Shown here one piece after another: positions 11,901-56,875 of a stretch of DNA of 64,000 bases (positions within the stretch are counted from its first letter, which is position 1; each line of letters starts with the position of its first letter). The position numbers and the translations under genes were made by a program. The stretch spans positions 31,198,959-31,262,958 of the forward strand of contig CM035808.1 of the NCBI GenBank assembly GCA_020466095.1, given 5' to 3'. Source of the stretch: Chlorops oryzae. Taxonomy: Eukaryota > Arthropoda > Insecta > Diptera > Chloropidae. Below the pieces are notes generated by a model. It ran no database searches, was not told where the DNA came from, and was given only the letters and a program-made list of their open reading frames with translations.

Positions 11901-14506
11901 AACTATGCTTATAAAACTTTCAACTTATATATATTATAATTATACATTTCGCCCTCTCATAGTGGGACCCTCTCTAAAAATCAATTTTTGGTGGTAAATT
12001 GCTTATACAATAGGTGGACAACCTCCAACCTCCAATCCATTTTAATTCTCAATTGAACCGGCTTGATTATACTTCTTGAAAAATGTGGGTTTCCCACATC
12101 TCTCGATTGAAACGAAAATGTCATAATCAAATTCAGATAATTGAATTCTCCAACCTTAAATGAATATTGTTTTCTATTATTGGAAGTATTTAGCATATGA
12201 GAGCTAAACACTTTAATTTGCACCTCATTAAAAATGACATATTTTCATATTCGGCGATATCACGGCGTGATTTTAACCCGCCAACCGGTTTTTTATTCTA
12301 ATCAATTCAGTAAACATAAACATAAACATAACCATTAACGTGGAAGTAAACAAGTTATTTTCCTTAATTGCTGCTTCTGTAGATTCCAATTACCAAATTG
12401 AAGAATTCGCAAATTTTGAAAGTCTCTCTGGATCCAGAAATCACAGCTACTGAACGAGAATTGAAAGCATTATCCGAGTTCTTCTCGCAATCGTGTTTGG
12501 TTGGTACCTATTCACCATATCCAGAAACTGATCGCCTCTTGAGTGAGTACAATTCATCACGGAAAATTTTATTGACTTTAATGCTTTAGTTGTTTATTTA
12601 TTTATTTTTATATTGCCTTATTTATTTATAACCGTTCTCTGTGCCGTAGTTGGCTGAGATGCCAATTTACGACGCGAGAGGCCCTGGGTTCGACTCCCAG
12701 CTGAGGACGTGGATGTTTGTGCGGTTTTTTCTGTTTCTAATCTTCTTTGTTTTCCCATTATACGTGGTAGCACAACGGGCCCATTTGGTCCCCAAGTGTG
12801 TCACCCTTAATGGTGGCATCCACACTAACCTACCTTACATAACCTAACCTAACCTAACCTAACCTAGACTAACCTAATCTAACCTATTTGTTTATTTATT
12901 TATAATTTATTGTCATTAATTATTTAATTAATTTATTTCAATAATCTTTTTTGGGTTATAGAAAAGAAATATTCGAACCTCTGTGCTTTGTGCGAGAAAC
13001 CCGAGCAGTGTAATTATCCAGATATTTACTCTGGCTATGATGGCGCGATTCGTTGCCTTGACAAGGGAAAAGGTGAAGTAGCCTTCTCCAAGGTTCAATA
13101 CGTCAAGAAATACTTTGGTGTAAGTGGAAAGCCCATTTGTTTTTTTTTTTCTTAATGATGAGTCCTCTTCTTCTTATGCAGTTAACTCCTGGAGTAACAG
13201 CGGAAGGTGTTCCAGCCGATTTCGAATACCTTTGCGAAGACGGTACACGTCGTCCAGTCACTGGTCCGGCCTGTTCTTGGGCTCAACGTCCTTGGATGGG
13301 ATACATTTCGAATGCGGATGCCGTGAATGGTGATGAGAAATTCCATAAACTGCAAAACCGCTTGGAGAAATTCTTCGAGAATGGCCTTCATGCTGAGAAT
13401 AAGGAAGCCGCCAAGCATTTACTCATCAATGAGAATGCCGTCTATCACAGCAAGCCGAAGGCTGTTGAGCCAAAAGAGTATCTGGAACGTGCCGGCTACC
13501 GGGATGTCATCGAACGCGACGGAAGTGCCATTCGTAAAATTAAGTAAATTATCGAATTAATTTGTAATTTTAATGGGACTTAAAGGATAATTGGTTTTGT
13601 TTTATTTTTTGCCCAGAATGTGCGTGCAAACCGATGTGGAGTTCTCAAAGTGTAACGCGATGCGACGTGCTGCCTATTCACGAGATATCCGTCCTGAGAT
13701 TGAGTGCGTTCAAGAGAAGAATTGCCTTGACGCTGTGAAGGACAATAAGGCCGATATGACCGCCGTTCGTGGAAATAATTATAAGGATGCGCGCCACAAT
13801 AATTTGAAGCCGATTGCTTTCGAGCAATTCGAAGATAATAATGTCTACGTCGTTGTTGTCGATCCCAGTCTCAGCAAGGAGAATATTCAGAATCTTCCCA
13901 TGTAAGGGATTTCTTAAATCCGAAAAAAGGATATACAAATTAAACTGAATTAATTTTTATTCATTTTTTATAGTAACTTCGATGCGTCAAACGAGCGTGC
14001 TCGTGTGGCAGCAGCTCTATTGAATAAACGACGTGGCCTGAATGTTTGCCAAACGACACCATCGTCGGAGACCAGTTTGATGATTGTGCACGCAAGCGAA
14101 TTGGAGAAGTACAAGGATAAACAACTGTTATGCCCCAACTTGGAAAGGAAGCCCGTGACTGAAATGCGCTCTTGTAATTTCGAAGCGAATCTTCCAGTTG
14201 CCGTCTTCATACGCGAAAAGACATCGCCCGTTGAGCAGGAAACCCTGAAGCATTTGCTCGTCTCGATTTCACAGAAATTCGGACGGACCGCACAATTGGC
14301 CGATGTGTTTGAACTTTTCGGTGAATACAAGAAAGGCGAAAAGAATGTCATCTTCGATGTAATTATGATCAATATTCCCTTGAGGGTAATTATTTAAAAA
14401 TAATTTTTTTTTATTGCAGGATGATGCTTTAAATTTGGTCACCGAACTCAAGAACGATCAAGTCAACGAGCATGTGTATAACGAACTGAAATGTGATAAG
14501 GCTTAA
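8303..14506 (+). CDS. Tsf1: Transferrin 1 (two-lobe, secreted)
   Basis: Nine exons: 8303-8387, 8471-8713, 8785-8903, 12383-12542, 12962-13119, 13182-13543, 13617-13901, 13974-14358, 14420-14506. These give 627 residues, the normal size for insect Tsf1. The start ATG precedes a signal peptide (residues ~1-24). The N-lobe carries the expected iron ligands Asp76 (READVL), Tyr114 (DFRYEG) and Tyr228 (YSGYDGAIRCL), and the anion site Thr140 and Arg144 in CHTGFGRNVGYK. The vertebrate His ligand has no obvious counterpart, as is usual in insect Tsf1. The C-lobe (from ~residue 375) keeps KADM and VYVVVV but lacks the CHTG..R anion motif, so its iron binding is probably lost. Tsf1 in insects carries iron in haemolymph and withholds it during infection. 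Intron 3 (8904-12382) is 3.5 kb and full of mobile elements. For the last intron the donor after 14358 was preferred (61 nt); the next candidate would leave only ~34 nt. Confidence 0.95.
8908..8944. repeat. TTA microsatellite at the 5' end of Tsf1 intron 3
   Basis: About twelve tandem TTA units begin directly after the splice donor GTGAGT. This is a likely polymorphic marker; no coding role. Confidence 0.85.
10048..10530. repeat. Three-copy ~165 bp tandem repeat
   Basis: Three diverged copies follow one another. Each has a CCTAGAGGRGTCAAATGT-like start, GACCGACCCCCATTA, then CTATCTCCCCTCCTTAGGGG and CCATACAAAA. Copies start near 10060, 10225 and 10390. They lie within the TIR element of Tsf1 intron 3. 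Confidence 0.75.
10809..11050. repeat. Long near-perfect palindrome (hairpin)
   Basis: The left arm runs from ATAACCATTAAAATCGGTTA and the right arm ends CTAACCGATATTATTGGTTA; the centre holds CTTTGCATG and GCATGCAAAG. Arms of roughly 95-115 bp pair with few mismatches across a small loop. As RNA in the Tsf1 pre-mRNA it would form a strong hairpin. Confidence 0.85.
12640..12890 (+). repeat. tRNA-derived SINE with (CCTAA)n tail in Tsf1 intron 4
   Basis: A tRNA-like head at about 12648-12710 carries a B box (GGGTTCGACTCCCAG). It is followed by a body (GTGGTAGCACAACGGGCCCA) and a tail of CCTAA repeats up to about 12887. A related head and body, with an ACCT tail, lies at 56620-56870. The tRNA-like part has no matching acceptor stem, so it is a SINE and not a tRNA gene. 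Confidence 0.75.
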
Positions 14507-14528
14507 GGATGAAGTATACATAAGTGTG

Positions 14529-14534
14529 AATAAA
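14529..14534 (+). terminator. Polyadenylation signal of transferrin 1
   Basis: AATAAA about 23 bp after the Tsf1 stop codon at 14504-14506. Confidence 0.65.
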
Positions 14535-14539
14535 TCTTG

Positions 14540-15375
14540 TAAATATACAAAATATCCAAGCAGTTGGAATTTTTTATTTTTTTGATATTGTGAACCTAAA
14601 CCTTGCAGCTGACGACCCCCTTTTGTAATATCCGAAATTACGATCCTTGTGCGCTCTTGAAAAAATTCCTTTTATTTCAAATGTTTATCCTCTTTTGGGC
14701 TGAAAACTTTTTGTTCTTATAGGAACTAGTACCAAAAGTACGCCAGTTAGGATTTTCAAGAGGAACATCAGTTGCGATAAGACGTCTGTTAGACCCGCGT
14801 CAGTTATATTGTCCGCCCTATTCTAAATGAATATTCCCGGGAGTTCCCTCAATTTTTCTCCGCGGAAAATGGGAGTATTGTAAGCGTCTATAAAAGACAA
14901 AATGGAAAGACCTTTGCTTAAAAATGTTCAATACTTGTTTCTCTTGTATTCATTTCTCCATTGTGCTCCCCGATTGAATGAGATTTAGCCGATAACGTGT
15001 CAGAAATCTATAGTTGCCGATATCGATCTTTCAAATCCCCCCCGGAATATTTAGAGTATTTTGAAGCAAATCATTCCCCCTTCTGTACACGCTCAGAACG
15101 CAAAATTTTTTTGGGAGGAAAAAACACCCGGGGTATATTCAATTTGTCCGGTGAGAAATCGGGTATCCAAAACCCCTCAACCCAACTGACTTCATTGAAT
15201 CACAGTCTAACGGCATAGAAATGGCCGAGAACGCGATGCTGCAGAATTGTGAAATCGGCGAATGCGATAGTACCCGGTCGGCGCACACGTATCAGTGAAC
15301 AGTCTATCCGAACTTACTATCCGCATATGACATTGAGCTCAAATAAAAACGAGAATTTTTTTCGAAGGACCTTAA
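14540..15375. other. Convergent intergenic region (Tsf1 / aminopeptidase)
   Basis: No gene was seen. A phrase at about 14817-14880 (ATTCCCGGGAG and CTCCGCGGAAAA) recurs in inverse near 63650-63730, marking a dispersed repeat. The open frame 14997-15218 has no family similarity. Confidence 0.5.
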
Positions 15376-15379
15376 ATTG

Positions 15380-15385
15380 TTTATT
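15380..15385 (-). terminator. Polyadenylation signal of the aminopeptidase-like gene
   Basis: Minus-strand AATAAA about 130 bp downstream of the stop at 15515-15517. Confidence 0.5.
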
Positions 15386-15514
15386 GTTGTCACAGTTCTT
15401 TTAAACAAAGTTTTTAAACCTACACCTCAAATTTTCTTGCGTTTTCAGGCTTAACATTTAACAGCCAATGTAAAAACTAACAACAATTCCAAAGAGTTGG
15501 ACGAATTTCAAAAA

Positions 15515-17378
15515 CTAACTCTGCGTCTGAAATGCTTGCAGCTGAGGTGCGGTATCTTTGCATATGGTTTGGGCTATAAACTCTACAACAGTACGAGTAG
15601 GACGTCCCGCCATGCCCTTTCTCAGGTACTCGTATTCTTGGCCGTTTGTTATCATTACGTTGGTTGCGTCCTGCAAGGAAATTTATTAATAAGATTTAGA
15701 AAATTTTTGGTCAATAGCGAAGCAGTTCCCGCAAATATTCAGTACATGCAAATATATGCCACTGGCTTCAATTAAATACTCTTTAGATCGTCACTGTTTG
15801 CATATTTATGCGCTGAATATTTCGCTGGAACTGGTGCGCTATTGGAAAACTGTGGGGTGGGGGGGTCATATTTACGATATGCATCCACTGGCCGCATGGT
15901 ACAAATTCTCGGAGGAAAGCGGCTGCTTTGCATGGCCGACATCCGCGTCCGATACCATAATTCTGGACGTCAGTCGAGCCGCTCTTGGTAACAAGGGTAC
16001 TGTAGTAGTCCCAAAGTGGAAAACGCCAGACACGATCTCCGGTATGCATACTAGCATGCTTAATTTGTTGCCATAGTATCTCCGAATTGGTGAATACTCC
16101 AGCAGCCGACTCATCGAGAGCCTGACGCATTCCACCAGACGTCGTACCGATATCGATAATGCATTTCGGGCAGAAGTTCTGTCCATACAACAATGCGTCG
16201 GCCAAGACGAGAACATCCTCATGATCGGTACCTTGAATTTCGATGGATTTTCCATTCATCGATTTAACAGTGTCGCCGGGACGGAAAGCATTACAGCCGA
16301 GCACGTTTTCGCACAGAGGAATCAATCCTCGTAGGTTAACGGGCAATCGTAGGCCGGCAACGGCACGACATGTGGCAACAACAACAGCTGCGCCAGTCAT
16401 ATCGCCACGCATATTATAAAGTTCTTTCATCTGTTTTAGGCACAATCCACCGCAATCGTATGTAAGACCCTGGCCAACAATAACAATGGGCCTCTCCTCG
16501 GCGGAGGTACCATAGTAGCTGAGCTCTAAAAATATCGGAGGCTCGCAAGATGCTTTGCCAACTGACAAAAATGCATGCATCGATTGGCTTTCCGCCCAAC
16601 CTTCGACCTTAACCTCCACGTTCACACCCGATTTACATAGAACCTCGACAACGTTTTGTGCGAATGCCGTCGGAGTCAAGAGATTCGAAGGCATTTCTTG
16701 CAATTGTCTGGCCAAATTTTGTGCAGCAGCTTTCTGCAAGCCAATTCGCCAGCCTTCAATATCGCAGACTTCCTCTTTGGTTGTAAAGAGATCAATGGCC
16801 GGTACGGCAATACGTCTCTTGGGATCCCTTAGTTCTTGATATGCCCAAACTCCTAGAGCAGCTCCTTCGGCAGCCGATTCAGCGTGGCCGCAATTCTCAA
16901 CCTCGATCCTATCCGTATCGAGTAGACTTAATTCAATGCAAACGGCACCAACGGAACGTCGAATAGCCTCTTTTTGTTCATCCAGAACCTCGTAAGGATT
17001 ATAGCCCAAGCATTCTTTGCCCAAGCCGACAACTGCAACGCACGAGTAGTAGGGTATTTTCTCCGGTTCAATTGCGAAAAGGAGTCTTGTTTCTCCTCGC
17101 TTCGGCATTGGACCACACATTCTAAGAACTTCAAGCAATCGGCCATTCGTCCTTTCGACATTAAACCTCCAAGCGGTCGGAGTCAGGACTCCGGCATCTG
17201 TCTTATCCTCTTCATCGGCATATACGCCTAAGATTAATGCACGCGATGGAGGATCAGCACATATCTCAGTCTGCTGTAGTGCCATCATCTGTGCGAGAGC
17301 TTGCGATGCATAGCCTCTGGAGGCTAGTGCTCGTCCTCCAACGAGCCCATTTGAGACAACACGCATTAATTTATTCAT
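15515..17378 (-). CDS. Sperm-leucyl-aminopeptidase-like protein, catalytic site degenerate
   Basis: Two exons, 17378-15876 and 15670-15515, give 552 residues of peptidase family M17. The first ~25 residues (MNKLMRVVSNGLVGG...RGYA) look like a mitochondrial targeting peptide. The C-terminal M17 core starts near residue 225. Compared with bovine LAP, residues at the key sites read as follows. The metal-binding Lys of VGKG is Gln303 (VGQGLTYD). Asp308, Lys315 and Asp326 are kept. The signature NTDAEGRL reads GTDHEDVL at 383-390, keeping Asp385 and Glu387 but replacing the catalytic Arg with Val389. Activity is therefore probably reduced or lost. Fly S-Lap proteins, mitochondrial paralogues abundant in sperm, are known to include members with such losses, so this is likely one of that family. 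Exon 2 encodes the conserved end (GMAGRPTRTVVEF). The gene converges on Tsf1. Confidence 0.92.
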
Positions 17379-18589
17379 TTGGAATTTTGATTTTCTATTA
17401 GCTTTACTCTAAGGATTGTTGAAGTTCAAAGGATATAAAAAAATACTGTAAATTTTAACGCTAGGCTTTTTAAATATCCTTAAAAATTTCTATTTTCCAA
17501 GATATAAATTTCTGCAAAATTTTTGTGAAGATAATTGGAATTTGAATTTCATTTATCAGTTCAGGTATTTCGAAATCGGAAATCATTGCTTATGCGATTC
17601 TATAAATTTTACGAAAATTTTTTTGAACTCCTCTTTTGAAAGCGAGCTTAAAAGCCCCCAAATTTTTTGGGGTTAATGCGTTAGGCCACGTCTTGACAGG
17701 CAAGTTATTCTGCTTCGATAGTTTTGGCATGACAGAAATCTTCGATGGGGGGCAACCACTAATATCAGGTCGCAAGGGATTTTTGCTATCCGATATGTCT
17801 TGCTAGATATCGCAGGATATTTATGTATATAACAGATTTTTATGTGTTCTTTGTTTACTTGAAAAGAATTTTGTATAAATTCAGTCCTAGGCCCTCAACG
17901 AAACATAGAGCCTCGAGAAAAACAATATTTTTTGAGCGAAATGTCTCTTTAGAAGCCGTCTTTCGAATGGCGACAGTGCCATCAGCAAGAAAATCTTTCA
18001 TCTCGCATGATAGAAAATTTGCAATTTCAAGTGAAAAATTATTATCGGCTTTTGGTAAAACAAAACAATTATAGAATGTGAAAATAAGATTTTAGAAATC
18101 TTTTTGATCATCCCAGGTTTTGGATAAGTACCAATAGCCATGTGGAAGGGAAGGCTTAAGATGTGTTAAAACGTCAAATTCCATCAAAGTATCTGGAAAA
18201 ACTCAGATTTTAAAGCAATTTTTGTGATTTTCATAACAGACCCTAGTACTGGAGGTACCTCTAAAAATGGTCCGATCCGGTCCATTCACGAACTTGATCT
18301 TACTCATTCCCCCGCCAAAACGCACACCGAATTTCGTCAAGATAGCTCATCTCTTTCGGTAAGAAAACTGTGTACTGACAGACAGAAAGATGGACGGACA
18401 TGGCTCAATCGAATCTCCTAATAAAAAAAAAAATTCTGATAATTTCCATACAAATTTTGTACAGTCTATTTCGACTAGTTCTGGGTGTTACACACAACCG
18501 CACAAACACAATATACCTTCCACGATGAATATGGAGAAATTCCAAATTTGAGTGAATTTTCCCTGTACCATACAGCAACAGTGTATCAA

Positions 18590-18890
18590 CGCGTGCAATA
18601 TGTGTTCAAATCCCCGCCTAGGCGATCATTAGTTTCTTTTGAAAAGAAAAAGTAGACATTAAAATTTTTCAAAGAACTTGTGCATGGCATTCTTGAAGCC
18701 ACGATGGGAACTCTAAATTCTGACTGGGAACTTGTTTTCTCCCCCTGAGGGGAGCAATTTGTTCCTTTAAGTTTACTTGGCTCTTTCGAATTCCCACTTC
18801 TCCTCACTTTTTTTCGCCTGCTCGCGGATACCAACTTGAGTCTTCGGATTGTTAAGCGCACACGCTACCCACTACGCCATGGAGAGATCC
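18590..18890 (-). repeat. tRNA-derived SINE relic
   Basis: On the minus strand the head near 18885 reads ATGGCGTAGTGGGTAGCGTG, an A-box-like tRNA start. The B box is degenerate (AAGTTGGTATCC). This open stretch encodes no recognisable protein. Confidence 0.5.
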
Positions 18891-18937
18891 CTAACTCTTG
18901 CGAATATAATATATTTTATTAAAGCTCTAGAATGAAA

Positions 18938-19148
18938 TGGCAGTTTAGGGGAATATCCTCTAAATTAAAAGACATTTATGATCTTTAGTGGAGTCTCAGG
19001 TCGGAAAAGTTGTCCGGGAAAAATTTTCTGGGTCCTCATAGCATAAAGTTTTTGTTTTTAGGAGATTTCAAAATTAAATTTTAGGAAATTTTGACTTTTT
19101 TTTTGAGACATTCAGGGGAATATTCCCCTAAAAAACTGGCAACAGTGT
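18938..19148. mobile_element. MITE copy 1 (AGGGGAATATTCCCCT ends)
   Basis: Ends are GGCAGTTTAGGGGAATATCC and the inverse of CACTGTTGCCAGTTTTTTAG. The same layout recurs at 52351-52652 and 55265-55456, including the internal phrase ATCTTTAGTGGAGTCT. The CAGTGTTGCCA start resembles hAT MITEs. Confidence 0.7.
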
Positions 19149-19668
19149 TTTCAAGTAATTGTAGAACAACTTTTTTTTCTATAAGATTGCCTTAATTCCG
19201 ATAGGGTGACGACAAAAAATTTTAAGAACGACAATACTATACACATATAAGTCGATTAAGATTATTCTCTTAAATTAGAAACATTTACCGCTTATTCAAT
19301 ATGGGAAAATCTGTGATGGGGGGGAAAATTTCGTTCGGTCTGAATGAATCTCATAAATGGAATGATTTTGCAAGCGAATCGTTTTTATTGTTTTTCGTGA
19401 AATTTTTTATTTGAATTTTTACAAATCTTAGATCGACTCTAAGCAACAAACTCTTAATCGAAGGTCACGAGTTAATATTATTTTATAAAATAAAAAAAAT
19501 TCATTTCTAAAATCGTCGATTGCTAAGGTAAAAATCTCCTGGAAACATTGTCACAATTGCGCTTGAAACTTCAAAAATTCGATAGGAAAATTTCAAACAC
19601 TGCACACAGCCAGCGCGCGCCTTCAGCTAAATTTTGTTTTCTTTTAATTTCGAATGCAGCCGAGCCCT

Positions 19669-53662
<33,994 letters not shown>

Positions 53663-54627
53663 CCTGTTTTTTTTTTAATTTTTCGTCTTTTTTATAATAT
53701 CAAAATATTCCGGAGAAATTATAATTTCGTCGCGTCGCAGTAGTTTTCTGCTAGCTCGCTGCTTTCGATAGATATAGTACCTATTTATATATGTAAGTAT
53801 ATAGATGTATTGATCTATGGAAATATATCTTATCGCAATGTTTTGTTTTCGCTTATCAGACGCTTTTGCAAAGAGTGCTTTCTGGCGATTCTCTTAGCGC
53901 TTTCTCTTTTCTGCGGCACTCTTTTTCACTGCCCGTCTCTATTTTTCTCTGTCCGTCTCTCTTTTTCACTGCCTGCCGCTTTGACCGGAAGACGAATGAT
54001 GATTTTTGGATAATGAGTGCTTTATTTTCCACAGCACGAAGTGTTTTTACTTTTAGCTCTGATATTATATTGTTTGATTTTCTTTTACAGCCCAAGACTT
54101 TGGGTTGCTTAATTTTATTTTAGTTCACTTTTATTTATGTATTTATTTTGTGTTTGTTCAGTTTTTCAATGTCCAAACATTAATTTTTACAGCACGTGCC
54201 GAAATTTTCGTTTTTTTCGAATGTCCAATTGATTTCAGTTCCCAATAAATTTCGATGTTTTATAGCTTTTCGGCACCAAAGAGAAAATAATAAAAAAAAA
54301 AGTATATACATATAACAAAAATAGAAGAAAATTTGCAATGCAAATGATTTTGTTTCTGCTTTTTCGTTGTTGTTTCGCGTTCGATTTTTGTTTACGCAGT
54401 ACTTTTCGGTTCTTGTTTGTATTGAGTGTAAACAAAGATGATACATACACAGGTAACTGGCAAATGTATGAAAAAATTTTTGTGCTTATTATGCTACTTT
54501 TTATAGCTGACCTACTTTTGGCAGTCTATTACAATTTCACTTTCATTCACTTCCACACTCTATTTGCGGCGCCCTTTCAAATTGAGTGTAATTTTGTTTT
54601 TATGCCAAAAACAAAAAAAAAAAAACA

Positions 54628-55026
54628 ATGCTGCCCCAAAATGATCTTTCGACAAATGGCAATACGATTTTTCTTCTTCTTCTTCTTATTGTTTCTATTT
54701 TGACGAAAATATCAATCTCTTATCCGCCTTTCCAATGCATACGCTCAGTTCCGATCGACGTACGTTTTTCAACTGATCATTCAAACGCGGCGCGATCGAA
54801 TCTTGGAGATTCGCTGAGTAGAATTTTCGCTGCCGTTGAGCATGACTCAGAAGAGAGTGCAATAATTCACTCATATCTTTTTCAGCTCAATATACCAGCA
54901 GAAATATTTACCAACGAGTTTGGGATTTATTACGGAGAACGCTTAAATTTTATCGCTCAATTTTTCAGATGTTTCAGAAAATCTACGCATATTGATTTTG
55001 AATGCAAGGTCTTCATATTCAAATGA
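54628..55026 (+). CDS. Unassigned open frame, possibly secreted small protein
   Basis: An ATG-initiated frame of 132 codons just upstream of, and divergent from, the 5'-nucleotidase first exon. It has a hydrophobic stretch (TIFLLLLLIVSILTKISI) at residues ~13-30 that could be a signal anchor, then a polar region with DHSNAARSNLGDSL and ERLNFIAQFFRCFRK. No family was recognised. The hydrophobic run comes partly from a TTC microsatellite, and no splice, TATA or polyadenylation evidence supports it. A chance open frame is at least as likely. Confidence 0.15.
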   Translation: MLPQNDLSTNGNTIFLLLLLIVSILTKISISYPPFQCIRSVPIDVRFSTDHSNAARSNLGDSLSRIFAAVEHDSEESAIIHSYLFQLNIPAEIFTNEFGIYYGERLNFIAQFFRCFRKSTHIDFECKVFIFK

Positions 55027-55264
55027 AAATTCGAAAGATTTATACCGGGGCATTTGTATCTATTATCCGGTTATGCTGATTGCGGCTTGAGACATAATTT
55101 CGATTTAGAATGTTTGCGTGTGGGAAAATTGGAATAGCTTAATGCGAACTTGAGCTATGCAAATAAAGATGAATGCTCTTAATGACTATCGGAAACAGAG
55201 TCTATGTATTGTGATAACGTGAAATTTTTAACGGAGTAATTTCGGAGCGGAAAGGATCGATGGG

Positions 55265-55456
55265 GCTAGTTCAGAAAATCTCCACTAAATTAAGGAAAAT
55301 TTGTAGCTTTAGGGGAGACTTGGGGAGAAAAATCCTAAGGGAAAAGTGTAGGAGATCCAGATTTGATTTTTTGATTTAAAAATGGAATTTAAAAGAATAT
55401 TTGTCTTATTTTGTGATATTCAGGGAAGAAAATCCCCTAAAAAGCTAGGAACTGTA
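55265..55456. mobile_element. MITE copy 3 (diverged, same family as 18938-19148)
   Basis: It runs from GGGGCTAGTTCAGAAAATCT through CTTTAGGGGAGACTT and AGGGAAGAAAATCCCCTAAA to GCTAGGAACTG. It is more worn than the other two copies. Confidence 0.55.
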
Positions 55457-55523
55457 TAAAGGATTCACAAATGTCAAACTAGGCCTGTGCTACCCACGGA
55501 TAAGGATCACCAAATATAGATAA

Positions 55524-55882
<359 letters not shown>

Positions 55883-56156
55883 GTTTGTAGGGATGGACGA
55901 TATTCGAAAAAAAATCGACTTCGATTATACCGACTGAAAGTAATATCGATCTTCATTTATCGAAAATTATATCGACTATCTCCATTATGCATTCCTTTTT
56001 TCAACTCAATAATTTTTTGGACTTCAAACAAACGTCTCTTTCGCCGAAACACACTGGCGATGGTCGTTCTCCGACATTGGATTTTAATTATCGATTTCCG
56101 ATGTATCTCTTCCCCGATGTACTTTGTCTATGGGTCCACTTTATGTGTCTCATTCT

Positions 56157-56231
56157 GTCTGGCGGTCCACCTATCTGGCGGTCCACCTATCTGGCGGTCT
56201 ACCTATCTGGCGGTCTACCTATCTGGCGGTC
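56157..56231. repeat. 16-bp tandem repeat, about 4.5 units
   Basis: Unit GGCGGTCCACCTATCT twice, then GGCGGTCTACCTATCT twice, then a partial unit. The single C-to-T change splits the array into two pairs. Confidence 0.95.
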
Positions 56232-56619
56232 TGTGTAATCCCTTTCAATAACTTTTGAAGAATATTTTCATAGAAAGCAGCCCATGTAAGTATGTTTTCA
56301 TGTCAGCCAAATAAACTCGCATCAGGCAATCTTAACTTAAAGTACTTCACTAATGTATCAGGCCAAAACATAATTTTCGAGGTATCGCTTGTTTATATAA
56401 TATGTAGATTGATCAAGGAATTTTCGAATACGAACTACTGAGAAATGTCGCTTCTATCTCTCGAACTAGAAAATTTTTTACAGTTCAATAAATATTATTC
56501 TAAGGGCTATTTAGTTTGATTTCAAACCTTATCACCAAAATAGAAATCTCTTTTTGTTTTTGTGTATAGATTTGAATGTTTTAAATGAATGGAAATTTTT
56601 GTTCTATAAACCATTCCGA

Positions 56620-56875
56620 GATGTGGCTCTGGGATAGTGTAGGGGATGCGTGCTATGCTCTTGATCCCAGGGTCCGAGGTTCGATTCCCGGCAAAGGCGA
56701 AACGGAGTGTAATGTTCCAAGCCTAGCACTGGTTTTTCAAAAATCGCATGTTAGGGGCACACTACATAAAAAGACAATACACTCACACAAACACAAAAAA
56801 ACACCCCCGTGGTATCACAATGGGCCGATTAACGGCCTAAGTGGCAGCCACTTCAACCTACCTACCTACCATTCC
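56620..56875 (+). repeat. tRNA-derived SINE with ACCT tail
   Basis: The tRNA-like head has a B box at about 56679 (GAGGTTCGATTCCCGGC). The body contains GTGGTATCACAATGGGCCGA and a tail of (ACCT)n at 56856-56871. The body matches that of the SINE at 12640-12890. Confidence 0.75.

Larger units (their letters stand above)
17379..19640. other. Intergenic region between aminopeptidase and 5'-nucleotidase genes
   Basis: No gene was recognised. It holds a tRNA-SINE relic (about 18590-18890), a MITE (18938-19148) and a repeat around 18225-18420 whose phrase (CAGACCCTAGTACTGGAGGT) recurs in inverse near 21745-21770. Confidence 0.5.

Noticed and set aside
12648..12712. Possible tRNA gene (B box GGGTTCGACTCCCAG)
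   Set aside because: The ends do not form an acceptor stem and it runs into a SINE body; same for 56629-56695.
12838..12887. CCTAA repeats resembling an insect telomere tract
   Set aside because: The tract is only ~45 bp, degenerate, lies inside a Tsf1 intron and forms the tail of a tRNA-derived SINE.
13124..13560. Several overlapping frames across Tsf1 exon 6
   Set aside because: Only one frame matches transferrin and joins in phase to its neighbours; the rest are shadows.
14359..14397. Tsf1 exon 8 extended by VIMINIPLR
   Set aside because: Using the later donor would leave an intron of only ~34 nt and inserts residues absent from the paralogue; the donor after 14358 gives 61 nt.
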